Shown: positions 1 to 31,502, counted from the first letter of the stretch. The stretch is 64,000 bases of DNA from Amorphochlora amoebiformis (GCA_054601695.1 BAAHQB010000098.1:62001-126000); one strand, 5' to 3'. Numbers and translations are program-made. Notes: generated by a model not told the origin, from the sequence alone.

Positions 1-14
1 GATACACAAACATA

Positions 15-62
<48 letters not shown>

Positions 63-129
63 GTACATATATATATATATACATATATATATATACATAT
101 GTATGTATATGTGTATATATTAATATATA

Positions 130-164
<35 letters not shown>

Positions 165-249
165 ATATGTATATATGTATATGTATATATATATATAATA
201 TAGATATGGATATATATTCAAATATGTACACGTACAAATATATACATGT

Positions 250-319
<70 letters not shown>

Positions 320-347
320 GTATATATATATGTGTGTGTATTATGTG

Positions 348-391
<44 letters not shown>

Positions 392-476
392 AAACACATA
401 CATACATTACATTATACATTACAAAGAAATATACATATTTGTATACAAATTTAGAATGTTGTGCATGTACACATAC
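1..476. repeat. TA/TATG/TG microsatellite, probable intron
   Basis: Nearly all (TA)n with short TATG, TG and ATAC interruptions. It sits just past the donor of the minus-strand exon 477-627, so it is probably intron. No exon is visible. Confidence 0.85.
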
Positions 477-1687
477 CTCCGAGTTCTCTTCCCCTCTCCC
501 GTCGCATTGTTCCCCCTTGGAGATCTGTGAGTACTCCTCTGATCTCGGCCGTTCAGATCCGACGAGGAATTGGGGACGCTTTTCCCTTCTTCATAGTCAC
601 TGTTGTCGGAATCCGAGTCCATAATCTCTGCAAATTTATAGAATAGGGTTTGAAAGGGAAGCGAGATGAGGCGATTCGAGCTGTGAACTTAAATAAAGAG
701 TTCTTGGTAACTCACCGGCATCGCTGTCGTCCTCATCCCCGCCCGAATCCGTCATCTCCCCTAAGAAATCGTCTAGGTTGACCGGAGCGAAGTAGTTGAG
801 ATTGGCAAGGTCGGTGCGGAATATCTCCTCATCCTTAGACCTGAGATAAGGAAGTTGGATTTGGGCAGGTTCTTAACGCTGGGCGGGATCGGGGTATAGT
901 TTTAAGGGGAAAATGAAGGGGATGGAGGAGAGCGTGCGTAACTTTTCAGATCCAGAACTGTCGGCATCGGCCTCATCTCCAGCCTCGCCTTCTCGGACCT
1001 TAGTCTTAACGACGGCCTTGACCCCTATATATTTATGTGTATACAATATATTATATATATACACACACACATATATATATATATATATATTCTGGTGCCC
1101 CTTTCGATTGTTATGAGTGAACTTTCATTAAACTTAAAGAGCGTATAGAATATAGGACCGAAGCCATCGAGAGCTGAGCGCAGGATAGCCTCTGTCTTTT
1201 TTGTTGACTTCTCAAAGATCTCCTGTTTAGACAGAACCCCATCAATATTCATTTAGGATGAATCGTTGTATTCCATATGGTGTACTCATCCTCACGAATG
1301 AAAGGAGCTCTATGGGCTACATGCTACGAGCAGGTTCGAACAGAAACACTACCTCGATGATATTGACGAGGTCAAACCGCTCCAGGTTCTCCATGGCCAG
1401 CTTAAACTCCTCAAACGCTGGATCTTTCTGGTCATTAACGCCTTTTGAATTAAGTCTTACGATTACATCAGGTTTCTGGACACATCTGGTATAATCGCCG
1501 CGGAAGCATATTCGGAACATATTACCGTCATTCTCGGGCAGCTCTGCATGCTCTTCAAAGCGAATTCCTTCTATGATCACCACATGAGTTTCTTTTGCAC
1601 CTGAATCCTTGGTCTAAGTGTTCATGAAAAAAGAGAACGGTCAGGAGCACGTGCGGGAGCGGCCGAGCGCGGGGTGTCCACCTCCAT
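477..1687 (-). CDS. acidic protein of unknown function, 3' end outside the window
   Basis: I do not recognise this protein. Minus-strand exons in order are 1682-1687 (start ATG at 1687, weak), 1353-1613, 1123-1222, 943-1024, 716-840 and 477-627. Phases agree at each join (0, 0, 1, 2, 1) and all borders are GT...AG. The first 100 residues or so are mixed alpha/beta-like, with stretches such as [19 protein letters not shown] and [20 protein letters not shown]. The rest becomes acidic and serine-rich ([33 protein letters not shown]), then basic (GEGKRTRR). This looks like a low-complexity linker of the kind seen in nuclear or regulatory proteins, which is inference only. The last exon ends in a good donor (GTATGT) leading into TA repeats at 1-476, so more exons must lie to the left. 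The gene is head to head with the plus-strand gene starting at 2178. Confidence 0.6.
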
Positions 1688-2177
1688 TGCCCAGGGACAG
1701 CCGCGGGACGGTTGAGTTACAACTACCCTCTAATGCATTATTGTGACAAATTATCACGCAGGGTGACATCCTCACATGCTTGGTCGAGCGTTCCGACGTA
1801 CCCCGAAAGCACGGTGGGATGCCTATTAAGAATCGCAAGCGCAGTTCAGGACTGTAATGCCATTTTTCAGTTTTTTTGCCAATAAAAGGGCACCACGAGC
1901 TGCGAAGCAGGCTGAAAGTTCGGGAATGAAGCTCAGGGAGGTAGTTGACACCTGACAGCGAATTAATGGAATACATTATCTCAGTCGACAAATTGATTGT
2001 ACCTTTTCTTTATTTTCCCTGTATAGATGGTGCGCGTTCTCGAATGCAAATGGTCAGATGAGTACGCATCCAAAGCGCAGGATGTGCGATTGCAACCCAA
2101 ACCAATCCATAATCCATCAATCAAACTTCGATCCTTATCCTCTATCAAGGAGGAATTTACATAATAACTTTCCTTGA
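1688..2177. promoter_or_regulatory. putative divergent promoter interval
   Basis: About 490 bp separate the proposed start codons of the minus gene (1687) and the plus gene (2178). The interval is free of TA microsatellite and mixed in composition. It has a GC-rich part at 1650-1700 and a CCAAT-like string near 1880 (gccaataaaa). No clear TATA box or initiator stands out. Both flanking starts were inferred by frame logic, so the borders are soft. A short untranslated first exon for either gene could lie here. Confidence 0.35.
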
Positions 2178-18654
<16,477 letters not shown>

Positions 18655-18695
18655 GTATGTGACCTTTGTACTTGTATCTATACGCATATTATGAA

Positions 18696-19089
18696 GCGCG
18701 CGCGCGCGCGCGCGCGCGCGCGCGCGCGCGCGCGCGCGCGCGCGCGCGCGCGCGCGCGCGCGCGCGCGCGCGCGCGCGCGCGCGCGCGCGCGCGCGCGCG
18801 CGCGCGCGCGCGCGCGCGCGCGCGGCGCGCGCGCGCGCGCGCGCGCGCCGCGCGCGCGCGCGCGCGCGCGCGCGCGCGCGCGCGCGCGCGCGCGCGCGCG
18901 CGCGCGCGCGCGCGCGCGCGCGCGCGCGCGCGCGCGCGCGCGCGCGCGCGCGCGCGCGCGCGCGCGCGCGCGCGCGCGCGCGCGCGCGCGCGCGCGCGCG
19001 CGCGCGCGCGCGCGCGCGCGCGCGCGCGCGCGCGCGCGCGCGCGCGCGCGCGCGCGCGCGCGCGCGCGCGCGCGCGCGCGCGCGCGCGC
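18696..19089. repeat. (CG)n dinucleotide tract, 394 bp
   Basis: Almost pure alternating CG from 18696 to 19089, broken only by a GG step at 18824-18825 and a CC step at 18848-18849, which shift the register for 24 bp and then restore it. It runs straight into a short (CA)n tract and then TA-rich intron. It lies in the intron between the exon ending at 18654 and the channel exon at 19511. Long alternating CG is the classic Z-DNA-forming sequence (established knowledge). Open frames encoding Ala-Arg repeats across it are artefacts. Confidence 0.97.
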
Positions 19090-19225
19090 ATGCACACACA
19101 CACATGTATATGTATATACACATATATATATATACACTTTCCAGTATATTTGGAAATACATACACATGTATATACATATGTACATATATATATATATGTA
19201 CATATATATATATACATTGTATACA

Positions 19226-19264
<39 letters not shown>

Positions 19265-19296
19265 GTACTTATACATATATAATATATATGTGTATT

Positions 19297-19340
<44 letters not shown>

Positions 19341-19368
19341 TATAATATATTTGAATATACGAACATAA

Positions 19369-19417
<49 letters not shown>

Positions 19418-19424
19418 GTATATA

Positions 19425-19495
<71 letters not shown>

Positions 19496-19510
19496 GCATA
19501 TGAAATCCAG

Positions 19511-19754
19511 ATGACAAATAGGGTGAGATGGCAGATCATGATCGGATCCGTCATTGTTGGGGTGAACATTTACACGCATAAAAACGCATATGTGTATTTT
19601 GCATATACAGATATATATACATACATATATGTATTATATATACATATGTATATATATATATATATATTATACATACATATTTATATATATATATATATAT
19701 GTATACACAAATATATTATATATATGTATGTATATATATATATATATATATATT

Positions 19755-19825
<71 letters not shown>

Positions 19826-20126
19826 GCGTACATTTTGATGAACACAGATACATCTCATAATTGGAGGCTCGTTATTCGAAATGCTCGAGAGGGAGAATGA
19901 GGTTCCAAAATAGAATACTAGTACAATACAATTGTGTATATACATACGTATATACACATATTTGTATGTATATCATAGGCATGAATGCATACATAGATGT
20001 AGAGTATACACATAAAATAGTCCACATATACAAAAATGAAATATACCTACATATATCAATATATATTATATATACATACGTACATATATATATATTTATT
20101 ATTTATTACACACATATGTTATATGT

Positions 20127-20175
<49 letters not shown>

Positions 20176-20597
20176 TATATATATTTACATATACATATAT
20201 ATATATATTTACATATATACATATATATATATGAATACATATTGTATAAATATATATACACTATTTACGTGTATAGATGTAAAAGACTATTCACTTATAT
20301 AATATATATATATATATACATATATATGATATACGTATTTATGCATATATATATATATATATATATATATGTAGCGATTTTCACTTTGTTTCCATAATAT
20401 CTAACCTCCGCTCTCGATTTCTAATTATTGCCCCCTTCCTACTCTCTAATGTCCACCCTCTCCTCTGTTCTCTCTTCTACTCTCCACTTCTTGGATATTT
20501 TTGCCCAACTCTATCCAGGTTTCCGAAGCGGGTGAAACTGGAATTGATAATGAATTCTGGTGAAACAGCATATATATTTTTATATACATGCATATTG

Positions 20598-20634
<37 letters not shown>

Positions 20635-20835
20635 CATATGTACTGCATATGCATCTACATAGTGATACTATATTGAATGTGTCACATGTAAAAGGAAATT
20701 CACAAACCGAAGTGGTCTAGCAGACACAAATGTCGTGTTTAGCCTACATACTACAAGCAAGAAACCAGACTTCTACTAATGAAGAGGCCGCAGCAACAAC
20801 CATATTTATGTATATGTATCCTGAATGTATATCGC

Positions 20836-20895
<60 letters not shown>

Positions 20896-21446
20896 AAATA
20901 TTGGTATATGCATATACGGATACATACGTATATGTTTCTACTAGGACCTTTACCGCATCAATTTTCTTCTCCCTTACTATCGTCAGTACAATCGGGTATA
21001 TATATATATAATATATATATATATACGTATATATATATATGTATATATATATTAGTAGTAATAGTAATAACAATGATAATAATGTGTCATTAATAATAGT
21101 AATATTAGCGATAATAAAAATGCTAATAATAAATAATAACAATAATACTGATGAATAATAATACTAAATAAAAATTACATATAGATATCAAAATATATTA
21201 TATGTAAAAATATACACGTACATGAGAAATATAAGCATATTCACACACACACGCATATATATATATACATACATATACATACATATGTGTGTGTGTGTGT
21301 GTATATGTGTATATGTATATATATATATATATATAATGTATATATACAATATCATAAATAGGTATATGTATGTATACGTATATATATATATATATATCAT
21401 TTTCATGCATATGTATAAATTCGTATACGTATACAATATATATATA

Positions 21447-21479
<33 letters not shown>

Positions 21480-21839
21480 CGTACATATGTATGTATATAC
21501 ATATTTATATATATATATATATATATATATCCATATATATATATTATATATAATTATATATGTTATATATATATATATGTATCTATATATATATATATAT
21601 ATATGCATACATTCAATACAATTCATGCAGTTCATGCGATACATGCAAACATAACTTACACATTTATATCCATAGATATGGACAAACGGCCCCCAAAACA
21701 TCCCTTGGACAGGTACCAACCAATAAAAAGGAAATCCCTATAGAAGGCTTTGGGTTGGGATTACGTTAGGATTAGGATTAGGCTTACGTTTCGGATTAGG
21801 TTGGTTAATATATATATATATATGTATATAATATATATA

Positions 21840-21892
<53 letters not shown>

Positions 21893-22212
21893 TGTATTTA
21901 TGTAATGCCTATAAATTTTATTATGTTAAATTATATTTACCTAATATATATAATATATATTAATATATATATATATATATATATATATGTACGTATATAT
22001 ATATATATATATATAAATTATATATATAATATATATATACATGTAAACATGTATATATATATATATATATATAAATGTATATATTATATACCACATATTT
22101 ATGTGTAATATTTGACAGGCTTTGGTAGTAGTGTACGCATTGATTGGAGTGCCGATATTTGGATTCCTTCTCTCTCGCGTGTCTAAGGTACAACTCTACA
22201 TTTATACATACA

Positions 22213-22243
<31 letters not shown>

Positions 22244-22741
22244 ATGTATAATATGTGTGTGTGTACAACAGCTCTATCACTACCTCATCTTCATCATGAT
22301 CGGGTTAGGCATCAGGAAGGGAGAAGGGCTGGAGGAAAAGAGAGAGAGAGAGATTTGAAGAGAGGAGGGAGAGAAGAAAGGGAAGGGGAGAAGGAGATAA
22401 AAAAAGAAAGGAAGAGATATTTCGAGAGGTTTTACATCTAGAGATAGGCGAACAGAGCGGAAAGGGGGAGAAAGAGGAGAGAAAGGGGGTGAGAAAACGA
22501 GGGGGAGGTTTTTTCGGCGATGGAGTGCATCATATATAGATATAATGTTACATAATATATATATATATATATATATATTACATATATATATATATTATAT
22601 ATATACATATATATATATATGTATGTTTGTGTATACATACATACATGTATATATATTGTATAAATACATACATGTATACACAATATGCATATGAATACAT
22701 ATACATACATACATATACATATTATATAATATCTATATATG

Positions 22742-22772
<31 letters not shown>

Positions 22773-22903
22773 CATATACATATATGTTTAATATTACAGG
22801 TTGTGAACAGATTCTTCGTGTGGATAATGGATAGCGGTATGCTATGTAGAGGGTTAAGAAGCCTTTAAATATTACTTTGCATTTCATATAATACATACAA
22901 TAT

Positions 22904-22947
<44 letters not shown>

Positions 22948-23036
22948 GAGTGTATGTGTGTATTATATATACATACATACATACGTACATATTAGGCAAA
23001 CTCATTACATTTGGTATCATTGTAAATATATATATG

Positions 23037-23073
<37 letters not shown>

Positions 23074-23181
23074 CGTATATATTTACATATATATATATAT
23101 ATATAAAGGGTATATATATATATATATGTTTATATATATATATATATACATATATATTTATATATACGTATATACATATAA

Positions 23182-23230
<49 letters not shown>

Positions 23231-23337
23231 GTACGTATGTAATATGATACTATACATATATTTTTAAAAGCAAAGTACTTAATTCGTGGCATATATATAT
23301 ATATATATGTGTGTGTGTATATATATATATATATATT

Positions 23338-23375
<38 letters not shown>

Positions 23376-23406
23376 ATATATGTATACAGATATATACACA
23401 AACAAC

Positions 23407-23454
<48 letters not shown>

Positions 23455-23764
23455 TAGTATTATATAGATATATTTATATATACATTATATATATATACAT
23501 ACAGATGTGTATATACATGTGATATTATATATGTGCAATGTGTACTATTGTCATAATATATATCCTCTATGTGTGTGAATATACGTGTATTGCGTATATT
23601 TATATGTGATATATGTGTACGTATATATATATATATATATATATAGATATATGTATGTATAAATACACCTTAGGTCTCTCCTTGGTGACCACCTCCCACA
23701 AGGAATACGTTTATGGAAGGGTAAGCATATATACATATATAAATATATATAACATACAAAACAG

Positions 23765-23811
<47 letters not shown>

Positions 23812-23863
23812 GGATACATGTAAACTATATTATATATATATATATATAAATATATATATAATG

Positions 23864-23953
<90 letters not shown>

Positions 23954-23958
23954 ATATA

Positions 23959-24008
<50 letters not shown>

Positions 24009-24320
24009 TAGGTATATATATAGATATATATATATATATGTTTAGGTATATATATATTATATTTATATATATATTATATTTATATATATATATATTATAT
24101 AATATACAATACATATAAATATATATAAATAGATATAAATACATACGTATTTCACAGTCCGACCAGTGCAATTGGTTCACAACTCTCGTCCTCTCCACTA
24201 CCCTGGTACACATATTTATATAAGACGTCCAGTAGTATGGATCTTACCTGGTGTCTCATGTATGCTAGATATACCAATCCGAAACCCGCGATATCACCCA
24301 CGTTGGCTTCAGTCATGATG

Positions 24321-24381
<61 letters not shown>

Positions 24382-24504
24382 AATATATATATATATATAT
24401 ATATGTATATATGTGTATGTATACATACATGTAAAATACATACATTATAAATATATATATATATATATATATATACAGATATGCTATATATATATAGTAT
24501 ATAT

Positions 24505-24542
<38 letters not shown>

Positions 24543-24586
24543 CTATTACATTTATGTAAACATACATGCATATAGTACACGCACAC

Positions 24587-24618
<32 letters not shown>

Positions 24619-24857
24619 ATATATATATATATATGTATATATATGTGTATGTATACAATATATTAGGTATATATCAAATATATATATTATAATAGGTATA
24701 TATCGATATATATATGTATATATATATATATAAATATACATATATATATATATGTATATATCGATATATATATATATATACATGTAGTAATAAATATGTT
24801 TATATATATATATATACATATATATAATATATATATATAGTATATTGTATGTATGTA

Positions 24858-24895
<38 letters not shown>

Positions 24896-24949
24896 TATGT
24901 ACATCACATATTTATATGTATATCACCTATATTTATACATGTACATATT

Positions 24950-24998
<49 letters not shown>

Positions 24999-25601
24999 CA
25001 ATATATATATATATATATATTATATGTATATATATGAACATATTATATATATATATATATTGTATGTTAGAATCTCTAACAATATAATAAAATGAGAGGA
25101 CACAGCTCGACGAGTAGATATAAATAGCGCATAGAAAACATAGTCAAGATGCCCTGGAGATCCTGGAGATTTCTGGAGATCGTCTCATCCAGTACTATCT
25201 GGTACTACCCGGTGGTAATGAGCTTCCGAGTATTAGGTACAGAGTGTGACGTCTCTCTATGTCACTGTCCGGAAGTTTCCTGTATCCTTTGAGTAATCTT
25301 TTACATACCCACTTTGTTCCAACCAAGTTAGTCATAATCCAACTGGCATAGACCAGAAAGGACTTCAACTAAAGCTGGACTGATTGTCTATGTCTGCGCT
25401 ACAAGAGTTCATTGCCTACCACCGGACCACCGGTAGGCTGGACCGGACTACAGGCCTACCGGATCGCTAGATACATAATATAACATATAATATATATATA
25501 TATATATGTATGTATATATATACATATAATTGATACACACACATATATATATATACATATATATGTATATATATGTATATATGTATATATGTATGTAGAT
25601 A

Positions 25602-25633
<32 letters not shown>

Positions 25634-26014
25634 TTACACATGGTAATGTAGATCGGTGGTTTACTCTTGGGGTGCATTGTATTTGATCAGTCAGAGGATT
25701 GGACATTTATGGTAAACGTGATACTAACCCAGCCAAACCCAATCCTCCCAAGTTTCCTAACCTCAGTGTAATATTAAATCAACAGGTTTTGACTACATAC
25801 CTATTCATACATATTCATTTCTGTTCTCATTTCCTGCTATTTTCCTTAGGAATCGCTCTATTTTAGCTTTGTCACGCTCTCATCTCTAGGTGGTTATCTG
25901 CAAGTGTATTTAAATATACATACGTATATTCAGCGTGTACTTTGATATAGTATATTATATTATATATATATATATATATATTGTATGTATTTGATAAAGT
26001 GTATTTATATACAC

Positions 26015-26046
<32 letters not shown>

Positions 26047-26060
26047 TTATACATATATAT

Positions 26061-26097
<37 letters not shown>

Positions 26098-26564
26098 ATA
26101 TATTTGTGTAGGGTTTGGAGACTACCTGCCGCTGAAGTCTTCTTCTAGGGTAAACAGTACATACATACATGTATACATACACATATCTTTATATACCTTT
26201 ACTATATACACGAAATATATACACACATATATGTATATATATATATATATATATGTATGTATATATATATGTAATATACATAATATAAAATATTATTTAT
26301 ATATACATATATACACATTTATATACATATATATAACATACACTATACAATATATATATACATATATATCTGTATATATATATATATATATATGTATAAA
26401 TATAAATATATATCGTATATGTGTGTATGTATTTTCACGTCACTCCTCTCTTGTTATCCCTTACACTTGGTCGTTTATTAAGGCTATCACTGCCTTCTTC
26501 ATAGTTCTGTTTATGGGCTCCCTCTCGGAGATCTTCTCGTAATATTCCATTCAGTCACACGTGT

Positions 26565-26605
<41 letters not shown>

Positions 26606-26719
26606 TAATTATATATATATATATAATATATATATATATATTGTATATTCAGATGTATCTAAATATACCCATATTATACAGATGTATATGTATGTGCATT
26701 TATGCATATATATATACAT

Positions 26720-26757
<38 letters not shown>

Positions 26758-26801
26758 GTTGTATAGTATATATTTATATAGAGGTTATATATATATATAT
26801 G

Positions 26802-26851
<50 letters not shown>

Positions 26852-26981
26852 ATATAATATACATGTGTATGTGTATGTTGTATATGTATATATATGTATA
26901 TATATATATATATATATGTAAATATATTATACAGATGTATATATGTACATGCAATGTATGTATGTGTGTATGTATATATAC

Positions 26982-27022
<41 letters not shown>

Positions 27023-27098
27023 GTATATATGTATAAATCTGTATTGTGTATATTTAGAATACAATAAACATATATTATGTATTTACATAAAAATATAC

Positions 27099-27145
<47 letters not shown>

Positions 27146-27287
27146 TATATACATACATATATATATATATATATGTGTAATATATATGACATATATGTTA
27201 CATATATATATATATAATGATGATGATGAATATGCATATATGTAATATATACGTCTTATGTATATTTATGACATATTTACATACATG

Positions 27288-27329
<42 letters not shown>

Positions 27330-27645
27330 ATATATATATAATATATATATATATACATGTATATATGTACATATATATACATATATGTATATATATATAT
27401 ATATTTACATATATGTATGTATATTTAATATTTTAAAACAGGATCATAGAGGAATACTTTGGGGTGATTCAAAGGAAGATCGAAAAGATAGTTCGTGTAA
27501 GTATACAATATAACCACGCGTTAATACACTCAGAGGTTTGGCTCTATTAAACCAATACATACACACTCCACACGCTTGCACAAAAATATAAAACTGATAG
27601 ACCCCAACCACAATGCCTAATCCCGACTCTATTATATATGTACGT

Positions 27646-27691
<46 letters not shown>

Positions 27692-27884
27692 TGTAAATAT
27701 ATATATATATATGTAAATTAAATATATATATATATACATATATATTTACATATATATATATATAATATACATGTATAACATATTATATATTTGAGGTATG
27801 CATATGCCCATATGTTGATATATATAAGCCACTGGACTGCTAATTCGAAATTCATTTTAAGAATCCCGATAGTGCCATGTATTA

Positions 27885-27922
<38 letters not shown>

Positions 27923-28290
27923 TGTGTGTGTGTGTGTGCGTGTGTATGTATTTCTATATATCCAGTGTATGTTCTGTTTTTCTGCAATTGGAAGATCAAC
28001 CAGACGGAATATTGGTCGGGCAAAGAGTAATGAGAAGGTGCAATGTTCATATGCCATACTCATATTATACATACATATATATATATATATATGTATATAT
28101 ATACATATATATATATGTGTATGTATGTATATCGATATATTCATATATACGTATACATATGTATGTATGCATACGTTAGGACGCAAAGCAGAGTCTACTT
28201 GATAGCAAGCACATGTCGGACAGGAATGATAAGGACGGGATGATTCTCAAATCAATCAAGGGATACAATAAGCGGGGTCGAATATCATTG
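19511..28290 (+). CDS. two-pore-domain (K2P/TPK-type) potassium channel
   Basis: A membrane K+ channel subunit; K2P subunits carry two pore loops and work as dimers. Exons: 19511-19561, 19848-19901, 20519-20559, 20945-20995, 21676-21712, 22119-22187, 22800-22836, 23674-23720, 24158-24205, 25652-25711, 25850-25889, 26112-26149, 26483-26538, 27442-27496, 27966-28037, 28180-28290. They give 289 codons, all in phase. TM1 is residues 6-30 ([18 protein letters not shown]). Filter 1 is STIGYGQ at about 62-68. TM2 is 79-101 ([17 protein letters not shown]). TM3 is 134-155 ([16 protein letters not shown]). Filter 2 is SLGFGDY at about 176-182. TM4 is 192-209. The TM1-P1 linker is only about 16 residues, so the extracellular cap of animal K2Ps is absent. 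The ATG at 19511 directly follows an acceptor and could be a start, but upstream exons read in frame into it. The tail is basic and has a degenerate EF-hand-like RNDKDGMIL. Confidence 0.88.
20945..21712 (+). CDS. K2P pore loop 1 and selectivity filter (two exons)
   Basis: Exons 20945-20995 and 21676-21712. The join falls inside the filter glycine codon (GG|A), giving [24 protein letters not shown] is the K+ selectivity-filter signature of the first K2P pore. The intron between them carries (ATA)n and (TA)n tracts. Its 5' end has GGATTAGG-type telomere-like sequence just past the next donor, at 21755-21800. Confidence 0.93.
22311..22515. repeat. polypurine stretch in a channel intron
   Basis: GGAAGGGAGAAGG- and GAGAGAGAG-type sequence on the sense strand of the channel gene, within the intron 22188-22799. 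It is shorter and less pure than the tract at 61294-62323. No exon is supported here. Confidence 0.8.
25090..25470 (+). mobile_element. SINE-like dispersed repeat, copy 2
   Basis: An island in the channel intron 24206-25651. It shares GGACTTCAACTAA, GAGTTCATTGCCTACC and CCGGACTAC with copy 3 and, inverted, with copy 1. Its left part (GTGACGT...ATGTCAC, ACCCGGT...GAGCTTCC) also matches copy 3. Borders are approximate and no target duplication is obvious within the TA flanks. Confidence 0.7.
25850..26149 (+). CDS. K2P pore loop 2 and selectivity filter (two exons)
   Basis: Exons 25850-25889 and 26112-26149. The join falls in the glycine codon of the second filter. The product reads [20 protein letters not shown], matching the P2 helix and GFGD filter of K2P channels. 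It follows TM3 and the DWTFM segment (25652-25711) directly. Filter 1 has tyrosine (GYG) and filter 2 has phenylalanine (GFG), the usual K2P asymmetry. Confidence 0.92.
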
Positions 28291-28306
28291 GTATGCACAT
28301 GCACAT

Positions 28307-28349
28307 GATTAGATCACAACCATAATTTACGTACATTATGTGTATAACA

Positions 28350-28406
<57 letters not shown>

Positions 28407-28460
28407 AGATGTATGAATCGATTAGATGTAGACCCATAATTTACGTACATTGTGTGTAAT
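28307..28460. repeat. short duplicated intron segment after the channel tail exon
   Basis: GATTAGAT...CATAATTTACGTACATT...TGTGTA occurs at 28307-28346 and again at 28420-28460, in the intron after exon 28180-28290. It is probably local slippage or duplication spread with the TA tract between the copies. Confidence 0.65.
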
Positions 28461-28511
28461 TGTAAAATACAGATATATATATATATATATATTACATTTA
28501 TTTACTATATA

Positions 28512-28559
<48 letters not shown>

Positions 28560-28739
28560 TAATATATGCATATATATATATATATATATATTTATATGTA
28601 TATATAAAGTATATATATATATGAATTTATGCGTATATTATGATTGCATGTATGTAAATATATGTTTACGCACAAATATATATAGGTATATATATATATA
28701 TATATATATATATCTCAATATATATATATATACACATAC

Positions 28740-28771
<32 letters not shown>

Positions 28772-28790
28772 GTCCGTATGTATGTATGCA

Positions 28791-28862
<72 letters not shown>

Positions 28863-28918
28863 GTATGTATATATGTATGTATGTATGTATTATATACATA
28901 TATATATACATATATGTA

Positions 28919-28952
<34 letters not shown>

Positions 28953-29048
28953 GTATTATATTATTATTATTATTATATATGTATATGTATAATATATATA
29001 TATATATATATATGTGTGTGTATGTATGTATGTATGTATGATATATGT

Positions 29049-29086
<38 letters not shown>

Positions 29087-29096
29087 CTATATATGG

Positions 29097-29172
<76 letters not shown>

Positions 29173-29258
29173 ATGCAGATATATATATATATATAGTACA
29201 TATATATATATATATATATATATGTATATTATATGTGTGTGTGTATGTATGTATATAG

Positions 29259-29320
29259 GGCCCTAAGCGCAAGCTCTTGGGGAGCGAGGGGAAAGCGGGC
29301 CAGTTGGATATGAAATCGTC

Positions 29321-29359
<39 letters not shown>

Positions 29360-29633
29360 ATGTATATGTTTATATATGTAAAATACATTCATCAATGATA
29401 GCCCTCAGACAGACCGAGCTAGCTAGATAAGAGTGAGAGAAGCAAGAGAGAAAAAGGTTAAGGGAGTGAGAGTAGAGAGGGACAACGAGAGCGAAATTGA
29501 AAGCTCGGGAAGAGGTCTTCTAGACTACCAGCAGTCTGACGTTCATTTCATCCTTGATGAATTTCTTGAGGGTCAGATATTTTACACGTCATTTAGAACT
29601 ATGATTTATACGGGTATATATATGTATAAATGT

Positions 29634-29704
<71 letters not shown>

Positions 29705-30464
29705 AAAAACAAATAAATATATATATATACTTATATGTAGCTTTGTATGTAGGTCTCTCTTGCACTGTAATCTGAACGCTTCAAGCAAATGGCAACCTGC
29801 TAATATTCAAGAGGTGAAAGTTTACACATGTGAATATGTATATATTATATATATATATATATATAAATATATATACATGTATATATATATATATACACAT
29901 GTATATATATATATATATACGCATGCGTATAAATGTATATATATATATATATATATAATATTAATTATCTTGTTTATTTGTTACATATGTGAATATATGT
30001 GTGTGTAAGTATATATATAATATATATATACATATATATATACATACATCTATATATATATATATATATATATATTTACATATATTTCTACAGGCGTGGA
30101 CGAATGTGCGAATTGGGACGATGGTGAACCCCATGCTATGGGTGAACATATGTGGTAGTACATGATATACATGTACCTTCATCAGAGAGAGAGTGAAAGA
30201 GTGAAAGGAGATAGATTTAGAGCTACGATTAGCGATAGCTCCAGGGTTGGGTTCAGGATGAGGGGTATTGTCATTGCGCCAAGATAATCAGGCTGAGTTA
30301 GGGTAAAATCTAGGTTTAGGTTTGTGTTGTGCCTCACAATAGGGGTTGCGCTTTTTAGGGTTAGTGTACATGGTGCGATACGCACATATACATTTGGATA
30401 CTATATGAGTATTTAGAATATATGGTGTACAGGACTATTATAATATATTTATTCTATATATATT

Positions 30465-30511
<47 letters not shown>

Positions 30512-30578
30512 GTATTTTCTGAATATACAATAATTCGTATCTCTGAATATACATTTAATGTATATATGTATAACGTTG

Positions 30579-30609
<31 letters not shown>

Positions 30610-30683
30610 ATACACATATATATATATATACATATATATATACATATATATATATATATATTTATTATTATTATTATTCTTAT

Positions 30684-30716
<33 letters not shown>

Positions 30717-30771
30717 TATACATAATATATACATATTATATAATATACATACGTATGTATAATATATATAT

Positions 30772-30810
<39 letters not shown>

Positions 30811-30823
30811 TATATCTATATAT

Positions 30824-30887
<64 letters not shown>

Positions 30888-30930
30888 ATATACACCTGCG
30901 TGTGTTGATATGTGTGTGTGTGTGTATGCA

Positions 30931-30986
<56 letters not shown>

Positions 30987-31036
30987 ATATATATATATAT
31001 ATATATATTATAATTGTATAAGATATACACACAGAC

Positions 31037-31070
<34 letters not shown>

Positions 31071-31163
31071 ATGTAATTTCTTCAGGAGAACTGATCTACA
31101 TGGTTGAGGAGACCCTTGATAAACATAACTGGAACCGAACAAAAAGTATAGCAAATGCAATAG

Positions 31164-31211
<48 letters not shown>

Positions 31212-31302
31212 TATATGCATATATATATATATATATATATCTTTATATTTATATACATACATATTCATATACATACAATACATAATTAAATACACATATA
31301 CG

Positions 31303-31383
<81 letters not shown>

Positions 31384-31471
31384 TATATATACACATATAC
31401 ATTTATCTACATTATTTAATATATACATATGTACATACATATACATACATATGTACATATACATACTTTAC

Positions 31472-31502
<31 letters not shown>

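Noticed and set aside
1762-1797. Candidate plus-strand exon encoding GDILTCLVERSD
   Set aside because: It has usable splice borders and phase, but the ATG at 2178 gives an in-frame start for the next exon without it, and it lies in the presumed promoter.
1641-1991. Minus-strand open frame of 116 codons upstream of gene 1
   Set aside because: No pair of splice sites joins it in phase to exon 1353-1613, and the composition is unremarkable. A short start exon at 1682-1687 fits better.
20768-20806. Similarity of TTCTACTAATGAAGAGGC here to 63488-63510
   Set aside because: The shared stretch is only about 24 bp, would introduce a stop if spliced into the channel, and the flanks do not align.
22271-22304. 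Candidate channel exon encoding [11 protein letters not shown]
   Set aside because: It exits in phase 2 and would put the next exon (22800-22836) into a stop. Joining 22187 directly to 22800 gives the expected TM2 continuation SRVSKVVNRFF.
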